Shown piece by piece: positions 1 through 4,924 of a DNA stretch of 12,807 bases. The translations under genes were made by a program, and so were the position numbers. Within the stretch, counting starts at the first letter, position 1. The number at the start of each line of letters is the position of its first letter. The notes beneath the pieces were generated by a model. The model had not been told where the DNA came from. It saw only the letters and a program-made list of their open reading frames with translations, and ran no database searches. Source of the stretch: a bacterium MnTg04 (lineage in GTDB: Bacteria > Pseudomonadota > Gammaproteobacteria > Steroidobacterales > MnTg04); the NCBI GenBank assembly GCA_008975185.1, contig BFAU01000053.1, positions 1 through 12,807 of the forward strand, given 5' to 3'.

Positions 1-2
1 CC

Positions 3-1121
3 CTGAGCTGGACGCGCTATGTACGCTACATAGGCGCGGGTGCCGTTGCCACCGCAGGCATTATTACGCTGGCAAGAAGTGTGCCGGTCATGCTGCAAAG
101 CTTCCGTATCGCCGCCGGCCAACTATCCGAGCGCGTGGTCCCCGGCTCTTCCATGCAGGCAACCACGCCAAGAACCTCGCATGACCTGCCGCTAAAAGTT
201 GTGGGTATCGGCATATTGCTCGTCGTCACTGTACTCGCGCTGGTACCAGCACCGTTCGGCGCCTTGGAAAGCACGCTACAAAGGGTGAGCGCCGCAATCC
301 TGGTGGTCATTTTCTCGTTCTTTTTCGTCACCGTCGCGTCACGCATCGTCGGCCTGGTCGGCGTGACCTCAAACCCGACCAGCGGGATGACCATCGCCTC
401 TTTGCTGGGGACGGCGGGCGTATTCCTGGTCATGGGCTGGACCGACATGACCGGCAAGGCGGCCGCATTGACGGTCGGCTGCGTGGTCGCGATTGCGGCG
501 TCCATAGCCGGCGACACGTCCCAGGATCTGAAGACCGGTTTCTTGCTCGGAGCGACGCCAAGGCGCCAGCAGATCGGCGAACTGGTCGGCGTTCTGACCT
601 CCGCGACCTTCGTTTGCCTTTCGGTGTTGCTGCTGGCCGAAACCTTTGGTTTTGGCGGCGAGGAGTTGCCGGCGCCACAGGCGACCCTGATGAAATTGGT
701 CATCGACGGCGTTCTCGATCAATCGCTGCCTTGGGGTCTGGTCGCGATCGGTGGCTTGATCGCTATTGCTTGCGAGCTATTCAAAATCCCCTCCTTGCCA
801 TTCGCCGTCGGCGTTTATTTGCCGGTTGCGACGATGACACCGGTGTTTCTTGGCGGCGCCATCCGCTGGTTTTTCGCTCGCCGCGCGAAGAACAAGGAAC
901 AGGAAATCGAAAGACGCGACCGTGGCGTTTTGCTGGGTTCGGGCTTTGTCGGTGGCGAAGGACTGCTCGGCGTCGCTATCGCCGGCGTAGCGTTCGTACA
1001 AAGCAAGAAACCCGATGGTTTCGGCACCGGTTGGCTGGGCCCGGACTGGATGGTACAGATCGGCGGGCTGATCGGCTTTGGCTTGCTGTTGACGTGGTTC
1101 GTTCGGCGGATCAGAGGGTGA
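3..1121 (+). CDS. OPT family oligopeptide transporter, C-terminal part (5' truncated by window edge)
   Basis: The reading frame is open from base 3 to a TGA at 1119-1121 and gives about 372 residues. It has no start because the gene begins outside the window; the first internal ATG (position 81) is mid-protein. The product is an inner-membrane transporter of the OPT family, which takes up oligopeptides or metal chelates by secondary transport. Recognisable family segments are GDTSQDLKTGFLLGATP (about nt 512-562), LPAPQATLM (about 666-692), FKIPSLPFAVGVYLP in the middle, and GVLLGSGFVGGEGLLGVAIAG near the C-terminus. Several long hydrophobic helices are separated by short loops, and a basic cytoplasmic loop (RRAKNKEQEIERRDR) precedes the last helices. 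The C-terminus is a short basic tail, RRIRG. The bacterial TIGR00733-type branch is usually around 600 residues or more, so roughly the last 55-60% is present. The substrate cannot be read from the sequence. No GC-rich terminator hairpin follows. Confidence 0.93.
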   Translation: MSWTRYVRYIGAGAVATAGIITLARSVPVMLQSFRIAAGQLSERVVPGSSMQATTPRTSHDLPLKVVGIGILLVVTVLALVPAPFGALESTLQRVSAAILVVIFSFFFVTVASRIVGLVGVTSNPTSGMTIASLLGTAGVFLVMGWTDMTGKAAALTVGCVVAIAASIAGDTSQDLKTGFLLGATPRRQQIGELVGVLTSATFVCLSVLLLAETFGFGGEELPAPQATLMKLVIDGVLDQSLPWGLVAIGGLIAIACELFKIPSLPFAVGVYLPVATMTPVFLGGAIRWFFARRAKNKEQEIERRDRGVLLGSGFVGGEGLLGVAIAGVAFVQSKKPDGFGTGWLGPDWMVQIGGLIGFGLLLTWFVRRIRG

Positions 1122-1203
1122 AAAATGGGACGGATTTATTTTTCCAGATTTCACAACTGTTCGATATCCGCTATTTTTAAAAAATAAAATTGCCTCTTTA
1201 TTC
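1122..1203. other. AT-rich intergenic segment between convergent OPT and tRNA-Arg genes
   Basis: This 82-bp stretch is only about 30% G+C in an otherwise GC-rich window. It contains T-rich runs on both strands and an imperfect palindrome, TATTTTT/AAAAATA, at 1172-1186. It lies where the + transcript of the OPT gene meets the - transcript of the tRNA pair, so it may be where both end. There is no GC-rich stem, so I do not call a classical intrinsic terminator. I see no ORF or RNA gene in it. Confidence 0.4.
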
Positions 1204-1280
1204 TGGTGCCCCGACCAGGATTCGAACCTGGGACCTTCCGCTTAGGAGGCGGACGCTCTATCCAGCTGAGCTACCGGGGC
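1204..1280 (-). tRNA. tRNA-Arg, anticodon CCT
   Basis: This is a complete 77-nt cloverleaf on the minus strand, including an encoded CCA (TGG at 1204-1206 on +). The acceptor strands GCCCCGG and TCGGGGC pair with one G-U at the base, and the discriminator is A. The D-arm carries AGCTCAGCTGGA, the anticodon stem is TCCGC/GCGGA around loop CTCCTAA, and the T-arm carries GGTTCGAATCC. Anticodon CCU reads AGG, a codon normally rare in such genomes. The gene lies 20 bp downstream of tRNA-Ala and is probably cut from the same primary transcript. Confidence 0.97.
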
Positions 1281-1300
1281 GATCCCGGATACTGTTGAAC

Positions 1301-1376
1301 TGGTGGAGCCGAGCGGGATCGAACCGCCGACCTCTGCATTGCGAACGCAGCGCTCTCCCAGCTGAGCTACGGCCCC
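1301..1376 (-). tRNA. tRNA-Ala, anticodon CGC
   Basis: This is a complete 76-nt cloverleaf on the minus strand with an encoded CCA (TGG at 1301-1303 on +). Acceptor strands GGGGCCG and CGGCTCC pair with one G-U, and the discriminator is A. The anticodon stem CTGCG/TGCAG closes loop TTCGCAA, giving anticodon CGC, which reads GCG only. The T-arm contains GGTTCGATCCC. It is the promoter-proximal gene of a two-tRNA unit (Ala then Arg). A CGC isoacceptor supplements the TGC type found in rRNA operons of most proteobacteria and fits a genome that uses GCG often. Confidence 0.96.
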
Positions 1377-1388
1377 ATCAGGCGGCGC

Positions 1389-1417
1389 ATTCTATCACCG
1401 GTGGTGATGGCCGGAAA
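1389..1417 (-). promoter_or_regulatory. Predicted sigma70-type promoter of the tRNA-Ala/tRNA-Arg unit
   Basis: Reading on the minus strand, a -10 hexamer TAGAAT (5 of 6 matches to TATAAT) lies at 1394-1389. A weak -35 TTTCCG lies at 1417-1412, with a 17-bp spacer. Transcription would start near 1382, about 6 nt before the mature 5' end of tRNA-Ala at 1376. The bases after the -10 are GCGCCGCC, a G+C-rich discriminator of the kind known at stable-RNA promoters that are repressed by ppGpp/DksA. Stringent control is therefore an inference from family knowledge. Confidence 0.5.
1394..1408. repeat. Short inverted repeat inside the tRNA promoter spacer
   Basis: ATCACC and GGTGAT form a perfect 6-bp inverted repeat around a 3-nt centre (GGT). 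It occupies most of the space between the proposed -10 and -35 of the tRNA promoter. Its last base also overlaps the -10. It could be an operator half-site pair or could be chance; no further copy was noticed in the window. Confidence 0.3.
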
Positions 1418-1461
1418 GACCAAGTATTGCATGTCGGTGCCAGCGGACTAAAATAGGCAAT

Positions 1462-1914
1462 ATGCTGGATATTAGCGAACGAGCGCCGCCATTCACGCTT
1501 CCCGACCAGACTGGCAAGCCCGTGTCCTTGCAGGGGCTGCTGGAAAACGGTCCGCTGGTTTTGTATTTCTATCCAGCGGATTTTACGCCCGGCTGCACCA
1601 GGGAGGCATGCACAATTCGCGATTTGCATGGCGAACTCGTTGCCGCAAGACTCCAGGTTGCGGGCATCAGCCCCCAGGGGATGGAAAGTCACCAACGCTT
1701 CGCCGATAAGTACCGACTGCCGTTCCTGTTGCTGTCCGATGCTGAAAAGGAAGTGATTGCGGAATATGGCGTTAACGGCCCGCTGGGTTTCGGCGTGCGC
1801 CGCGCCACTTTTCTGATCGACCAGGACGGCATCATTCGCGATGCCGTTCTGGCGGACCTGCGCATCGGTCAACACGAAGATTTCATCCGTCAGGCCATCG
1901 CTTTGCAGGCATGA
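1462..1914 (+). CDS. Thiol peroxidase of the PrxQ/Bcp peroxiredoxin subfamily
   Basis: The product has 150 residues, close to the usual length of about 155. It should reduce H2O2 and organic hydroperoxides in the cytoplasm using electrons from thioredoxin. The fold is a single AhpC/TSA-type thioredoxin domain. The peroxidatic motif is T42-P-G-C45, and C50 follows as resolving cysteine (PGCTREAC), which is the Bcp/PrxQ arrangement. A conserved arginine, R114, precedes the ATFLID strand and completes the Thr-Cys-Arg active site. The start is ATG with a weak AGG about 6 nt upstream. The gene is divergent from the tRNA-Ala/Arg pair, with 85 bp between them, and is followed after 26 bp by trmH, so the two are probably co-transcribed. 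It could be annotated bcp, but several paralogues share this architecture, so no symbol is given. Confidence 0.93.
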   Translation: MLDISERAPPFTLPDQTGKPVSLQGLLENGPLVLYFYPADFTPGCTREACTIRDLHGELVAARLQVAGISPQGMESHQRFADKYRLPFLLLSDAEKEVIAEYGVNGPLGFGVRRATFLIDQDGIIRDAVLADLRIGQHEDFIRQAIALQA

Positions 1915-1940
1915 CGGGTGGGCGGCCGCCTTCTTGAATC

Positions 1941-2600
1941 ATGACCCCTGATCGTTTCCAGACGCTAAAAAGCGTGTTGGCGCGCCGCCAGCCGGACCTG
2001 ACGATTTTGTCGGAAAACGTGCACAAGTCGCATAACCTGGCGGCAATGATTCGCAGTTGCGACGCGGTAGGCGTTTTTAAGGCCCATGTCGTATCGAATT
2101 CACCCAGGTTGCCTCGCCACCACCTGACATCCGCCGGATCACGAAAATGGGTACCGATCGTGATGCATGCCGATACAGCCAGCGCCATCGGATACCTGAA
2201 AAATGACGGTTTCCAGGTACTCGCCGCCCACCTGTCTGCCGAAGCCAGGGACTTTCGAGACATCGACTACACCGCGCCAACTGCCCTGTTGTTAGGCTCG
2301 GAGTTGATTGGCGTCAGTGTCGAAGCCGCCCGCCTCGCCGATGCCCACCTGATGATTCCGATGCAAGGACATACCGAATCTCTAAACGTTTCGGTAGCCA
2401 TCGCCGTAATCCTTTACGAGGCCATGAAGCAGCGTGAAGCTGCCGGCATGTACGACAACAGCCGCCTCGATCCGAAAATCTGGCAGCAAACTCTTTTCGA
2501 ATGGGCCTATCCGGATATCGCGCGCCGCTGCCGGGAAAAGAAACTGATATATCCGGCGTTGTCCGCCGACGGACAGCTGTTGGAAAATCCCTTTGGTTAG
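1941..2600 (+). CDS. trmH: tRNA (guanosine(18)-2'-O)-methyltransferase TrmH
   Basis: The product has 219 residues (E. coli TrmH has 229). It uses S-adenosylmethionine to 2'-O-methylate G18 in the D-loop of tRNAs. All three SPOUT/SpoU motifs are visible. Motif 1 is ENVHKSHNLAAMIRSCDAVG (about residues 25-44), with the catalytic-type Asn and Arg. Motif 2 is LLGSELIGVS (about 117-126). Motif 3 is IPMQGHTESLNVSVAIAVIL (about 138-158), which helps form the trefoil-knot SAM pocket. The N-terminal ERTPDRF-like lead and the C-terminal basic tail match TrmH better than RlmB. The ATG is the first possible start, because an in-frame TGA lies at 1935-1937; no clear Shine-Dalgarno is seen. It follows the peroxiredoxin by 26 bp and converges with the histidine phosphatase gene across 31 bp that contain no obvious terminator. 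Confidence 0.93.
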   Translation: MTPDRFQTLKSVLARRQPDLTILSENVHKSHNLAAMIRSCDAVGVFKAHVVSNSPRLPRHHLTSAGSRKWVPIVMHADTASAIGYLKNDGFQVLAAHLSAEARDFRDIDYTAPTALLLGSELIGVSVEAARLADAHLMIPMQGHTESLNVSVAIAVILYEAMKQREAAGMYDNSRLDPKIWQQTLFEWAYPDIARRCREKKLIYPALSADGQLLENPFG

Positions 2601-2631
2601 CTAACAAGTAACTTTAATAAAATTAGATAAG

Positions 2632-3228
2632 CTATTGTTCTGCCGGCTTATTCTCGTTATTTACGCGGCCGTATTTGAAGCGCAGGGTTTGCCGCCGCCC
2701 AAACCGCGGGATACCCACCACGTACAAATCGTCATAGTCCTGCTCGGTCATTTCCCGCGCCGGCGCCTTGCCACCCAAAAGCTCGATGATCTCGGCCACG
2801 GTATTGCTGTGCGCGACGACGAGAACCGTCTGTCCGCGGTATTTGTCCAGCAGTTCATCGACCAGCGCGGCCGAGTCCTCCGCCCGGTATTCGCTGACCG
2901 GCAGGCCGGTATCCCGAATCAGCGGCGCAACGGTTCCCAACGAGCGCCGGAACTGGGAAACGAAGATATGATCCGGACCGTTGTTCACATTCGACATCGC
3001 CATGACACGGGCCAGCTCCTCCGCCCTCTCCCTGCCGAGATCACTCAGCCCGGGGTCATCGACGGGCATCGATGCTTTTTCGGCGTGGCGCACGATGAAC
3101 ACGGCTGTCGTTGCCCGCGAATCGAAAAACCAGGCGATCGCCAGCGCCATCAGGACGAATCCCATGACCGGCATGATCAGTGGCGTAAACAGCGGCCGCC
3201 GGCGCAATGTCCTGTGTATTTTTTTCAA
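2632..3228 (-). CDS. Membrane-anchored histidine phosphatase (phosphoglycerate mutase/SixA-like)
   Basis: The product has 198 residues. A basic N-terminus (KKIHRTLRRR) and one hydrophobic helix at about 15-35 suggest an inner-membrane anchor with the catalytic domain outside the cytoplasm. The histidine-phosphatase core follows: V46-R47-H48-A49-E50, where H48 is the expected phospho-acceptor, then VSQFRRS at about 90-96 in place of the usual phosphate-binding SxxxRxxxT, and VVAHSNT with H140 as the second catalytic histidine. The family includes SixA-type phosphohistidine phosphatases, sugar phosphatases and mutases; the substrate is unknown. The start is TTG, supported by AGAAGGA six bases upstream; no ATG start has comparable support. 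It is the last gene of a probable minus-strand unit, 36 nt after the small membrane protein gene. Confidence 0.85.
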   Translation of the reverse strand: MKKIHRTLRRRPLFTPLIMPVMGFVLMALAIAWFFDSRATTAVFIVRHAEKASMPVDDPGLSDLGRERAEELARVMAMSNVNNGPDHIFVSQFRRSLGTVAPLIRDTGLPVSEYRAEDSAALVDELLDKYRGQTVLVVAHSNTVAEIIELLGGKAPAREMTEQDYDDLYVVGIPRFGRRQTLRFKYGRVNNENKPAEQ

Positions 3229-3245
3229 TCTTTTTCCTTCTGTGT
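3229..3245 (-). promoter_or_regulatory. Strong ribosome binding site deciding a TTG start
   Basis: On the minus strand AGAAGGA is followed by AAAAGA and then TTG. This good Shine-Dalgarno at normal spacing is the reason for choosing TTG as the start of the histidine phosphatase. Confidence 0.6.
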
Positions 3246-3264
3246 GCCTGGCCGTTTGCCGAAT

Positions 3265-3552
3265 TCACCCCTCCGGCCTATCGGTTTTCCGTTCGTCGAT
3301 TACAATATACTCGGCATGCAGGACATCGCCAGGCGATCGTCCGTCCCGCACCGCCTGTTCTATTTTCCGCCTGATCCACCACAGGCGCATGGCAAGGAGC
3401 GCCGAACCGATAACGATCAGTCCGACCAGCGCCGCCAATATGAAAATACCCAGAAAAGCCGCTATACCCAGCGCCACAATACCGATAATAAAGCTTGCGA
3501 CCTGGGCGATCGGGCCGGGCTTGCGATATGAGATTCGATACCTGTGAGTCAT
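3265..3552 (-). CDS. Small two-helix membrane protein, unknown function
   Basis: I do not recognise a family. Starting at the ATG at 3552-3550 the product is 95 residues. An in-frame TTG at 3573-3571 would add seven residues (MRTATLL), and neither start has a convincing Shine-Dalgarno. A basic N-terminus (THRYRISYRKPG) is followed by two adjacent hydrophobic stretches, roughly residues 18-40 and 42-58, rich in Ile, Ala, Leu and Gly. A cytoplasmic-type tail, RLWWIRRKIEQAVRDG, is followed by a polar C-terminus ending in a YIVIDERKTD-like strand. By the positive-inside rule this predicts a hairpin with both ends in the cytoplasm. It lies between the TPR protein gene (62 bp upstream) and the histidine phosphatase gene (36 bp downstream), all on the same strand, so a shared role is possible. 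Coding potential is supported by clean membrane-protein composition and operon position. Confidence 0.7.
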   Translation of the reverse strand: MTHRYRISYRKPGPIAQVASFIIGIVALGIAAFLGIFILAALVGLIVIGSALLAMRLWWIRRKIEQAVRDGRSPGDVLHAEYIVIDERKTDRPEG

Positions 3553-3614
3553 TAGCAGCGTTGCCGTTCGCAATCGGAGCGAATATCAATTATGGCAGCC
3601 TCACCGCACCGATG

Positions 3615-4529
3615 TCACCGGCTTTCGGACTTACGCTGATAATAGCCATCGAACCATGGAACCCAGGTCTTGCCGTTGTCTTTGGATTGTTCGAAGAACT
3701 GCCGGATCCGGCCATCCGGCAACGGCGTCCAGGTTCCCCTGAACGGTGAATCCGATGGCGGGTTGATGCTGTAAAGGCGCCCTTCGAGGACCATGCTGCC
3801 ATCGACGAGACCGCCATAAATATCGATGATACTGCCGCCTGCGCCTACCCAGTGTTGCCGCCAGCGCTGCTGTCCCGGGTCATAGTAATTCATGCTGCTG
3901 CCCGGGTTGCCTGTCGCGCTGACCCATTGCTCATACAAGTAACAGCCGCGGTCCTTGCTGGTAATGGTGTTTTCGCCATACTTGACGGTCCGGTCCCGGT
4001 CATAGACTTCCCACTCGCCAATCCAGAAATCGAAATCCCTGGCCCTTTCCATGTACTCGCAAGGCGCGGAATTTTTCCTGATCACATGCATCGCCTCATC
4101 GAAACCGTCACTGCCGGCCAGCGCTGCCAACTCCGGGTCCTGCTCGACTTGCTCAACATTGCCAAAGCCCTGTTCGCCGGCCAGCTGCAGTTTCTCCACC
4201 GCCATTACCAGGTCCTTCCGCGCGGCAAACAACCTGGCCATTTCGAGGTCCACGAAGATACCGGGGACACCCGCCTTTCTCGCCTTTTCCAGGGCATTGA
4301 CGGCGGCTTGAAACTGGCCGAGGTGCCTTCGCGAAACACCCAGCCTGTACAGGTACTGACCGACAGATTCGTCCCCGCGACTCAAGGATTCGTATGCCAC
4401 TGCGGCGGCCTGCCATTCCTTGGCCTGGTAGCTTCGATTGGCGTGATCGACCAGGTCCTGGGCACTGGCGGCAGCGCTCAATGCGAGAAGCGCACCCAGA
4501 AGGCACAGTATTGAAAGTTTAACGGTCAT
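3615..4529 (-). CDS. Secreted TPR protein with C-terminal DUF1579-like domain
   Basis: The product has 304 residues. Residues 1-23 are a Sec signal peptide (VKLSILCLLGALLALSAAASA, cleavage probably before Q24), so it should be periplasmic or exported. Residues of about 25-140 form helical TPR-like repeats, for example the AKEWQAAAVAYESLSRGD and LGQFQAAVNALEKARKAG units. The repeat region ends in a DPELAAL/FDEAM helix typical of bacterial TPR proteins. From about 160 the sequence changes to FDFWIGEWEVYDRD and a beta-rich, Trp/Tyr/Gly-rich region with YYDPGQQRWRQHWVG and GTWTPLPDGRIRQFFEQS. This matches my memory of DUF1579-like, lipocalin-shaped proteins. Only two cysteines remain after processing. 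No enzyme motif is visible, so the function is unknown. The ATG has GGTGA about six bases upstream. It is the first gene of a probable three-gene envelope operon. Confidence 0.85.
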   Translation of the reverse strand: MTVKLSILCLLGALLALSAAASAQDLVDHANRSYQAKEWQAAAVAYESLSRGDESVGQYLYRLGVSRRHLGQFQAAVNALEKARKAGVPGIFVDLEMARLFAARKDLVMAVEKLQLAGEQGFGNVEQVEQDPELAALAGSDGFDEAMHVIRKNSAPCEYMERARDFDFWIGEWEVYDRDRTVKYGENTITSKDRGCYLYEQWVSATGNPGSSMNYYDPGQQRWRQHWVGAGGSIIDIYGGLVDGSMVLEGRLYSINPPSDSPFRGTWTPLPDGRIRQFFEQSKDNGKTWVPWFDGYYQRKSESR

Positions 4530-4662
4530 CGGAATTCACCGGGTACGATAATTGGACGATTTGCTTGCTACGTTGAGAGCGATACCTTGAATGAAAGTTC
4601 AGAGGGCTGCGGTGCTAAAAGATGACCGCGGGGCTAAAAAAACAAAACGAGAAAAAACAGTT
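4530..4662. other. Intergenic region between tRNA-Ser and TPR-protein gene
   Basis: About 133 bp. The tRNA-proximal part is T-rich on the minus strand and is described separately. The rest must hold the promoter of the minus-strand TPR gene, but I cannot point to a convincing -35/-10 pair. A GCGGT/ACCGC inverted repeat with an 11-nt loop lies near 4610-4630 and is not followed by a T-run in the right place for termination. Confidence 0.3.
4636..4662 (-). terminator. T-rich tract following tRNA-Ser, probable termination zone
   Basis: Immediately after the CCA of tRNA-Ser the minus-strand transcript runs into three U-blocks (six, four and seven U) separated by CUCG and G. The stem ahead of the U-tract would be the tRNA acceptor stem extended by leader-trailer pairing (AAAACAGUUU with AAACUGUUUU), not a separate GC hairpin. 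Such a structure plus U-tract could end transcription without Rho. Confidence 0.45.
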
Positions 4663-4763
4663 TGGCGGAGAGGGAGGGATTCGAACCCCCGAACGGCTAC
4701 AAACCGTTAATGGTTTTCAAGACCACCGCATTCAACCACTCTGCCACCTCTCCAAACTGTTTT
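4654..4763. repeat. Perfect 12-bp inverted repeat bracketing tRNA-Ser
   Basis: AAAACAGTTTGG at 4654-4665 and CCAAACTGTTTT at 4752-4763 are exact reverse complements; the next base on either side does not pair. The arms cover the tRNA CCA end on one side and its first two bases plus 10 nt of 5' leader on the other. In the precursor RNA ten leader bases can pair with ten trailer bases (the first being the A of CCA), stacked beyond the acceptor stem. Confidence 0.7.
4663..4753 (-). tRNA. tRNA-Ser, anticodon TGA
   Basis: This is a complete 91-nt class II tRNA on the minus strand with an encoded CCA (TGG at 4663-4665 on +) and discriminator G, as expected for tRNA-Ser. Acceptor strands GGAGAGG and CCTCTCC pair perfectly. 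The D-arm reads GGCAGAGTGGTTGAATGC. The anticodon stem GTGGT/ACCAT closes loop CTTGAAA, giving TGA, which reads UCA (and other UCN codons if modified). A long variable arm (AACGGTTTGTAGCCGTT) and T-arm GGTTCGAATCC follow. serS, encoding the cognate synthetase, lies on the same strand about 2.5 kb upstream in the transcription direction. Confidence 0.97.
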
Positions 4764-4924
4764 CCTCCCAGCCGCCGCAACAACCGACCCGGAGAGGTCG
4801 GGTTGAGATCCGCGGCCTCCTTGCCGATAGGAATTCTCGCCTTTTTGCGGTTCGAAGTTCAAGACAAAAATTCGAGAACCACGTCCTTAGGCCCCAGACC
4901 AAGCTGTGGTTATAATACTCGACC
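4754..4924. other. Divergent intergenic region between tRNA-Ser (-) and the MscS-type channel (+)
   Basis: The 171 bp must serve two divergent promoters. On + there is a consensus TATAAT close to the channel start (separate entry). On - I see only weak promoter candidates for tRNA-Ser, such as TTGAAC near 4860 with an AGAATT-like -10 at 19 bp, so I do not call one. A CCGACC/GGTCGG inverted repeat with a 6-nt loop occupies 4784-4801, 20-50 bp ahead of the tRNA. It is not followed by a T-run on either strand, so it is not a terminator. I see no ORF. Confidence 0.4.
4911..4916 (+). promoter_or_regulatory. Consensus -10 element for the MscS-type channel gene
   Basis: TATAAT matches the sigma70 -10 consensus exactly and lies eight bases before the ATG at 4925. 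The best upstream hexamer at suitable spacing, TTAGGC at 4887-4892 (18-bp spacer), is a poor -35. Transcription would start at about 4922-4925, leaving little or no 5' untranslated leader, and no Shine-Dalgarno precedes the ATG. Confidence 0.45.

Noticed and set aside
26..703. Minus-strand 225-codon open frame opposite the OPT transporter
   Set aside because: The + frame carries unmistakable OPT family motifs throughout. The antisense frame is Pro/Ser/Thr-rich with no motif.
1190..1456. + strand 88-codon open frame across the tRNA pair
   Set aside because: It is translated from tRNA sequence (the familiar PTRIRTWDLPLRR and SRAGSNRRP strings), a known annotation artefact. The same applies to the small frames at 4622-4958 over tRNA-Ser.
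2586..2632. Bidirectional terminator between trmH and the phosphatase gene
   Set aside because: GTTAGCTAAC at the trmH stop is a self-complementary decamer with no loop and no GC-rich stem, so it does not meet the requirements.
2635..3531. Long + strand open frame (298 codons) opposite the histidine phosphatase and small membrane protein genes
   Set aside because: It spans two minus-strand genes, has low-complexity His/Arg/Gln-rich composition without any recognisable motif, and the opposite frames encode clear proteins. It is a GC-driven shadow.
3852..4514. + strand 220-codon open frame opposite the TPR protein gene
   Set aside because: The minus strand has a signal peptide, TPR units and the FDFWIGEWEV domain. 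The + frame shows none of these and begins without a ribosome site.
4784..4801. CCGACC/GGTCGG inverted repeat as a possible terminator
   Set aside because: The stem is only six base pairs with a bulge beyond, and no T-run follows on either strand.
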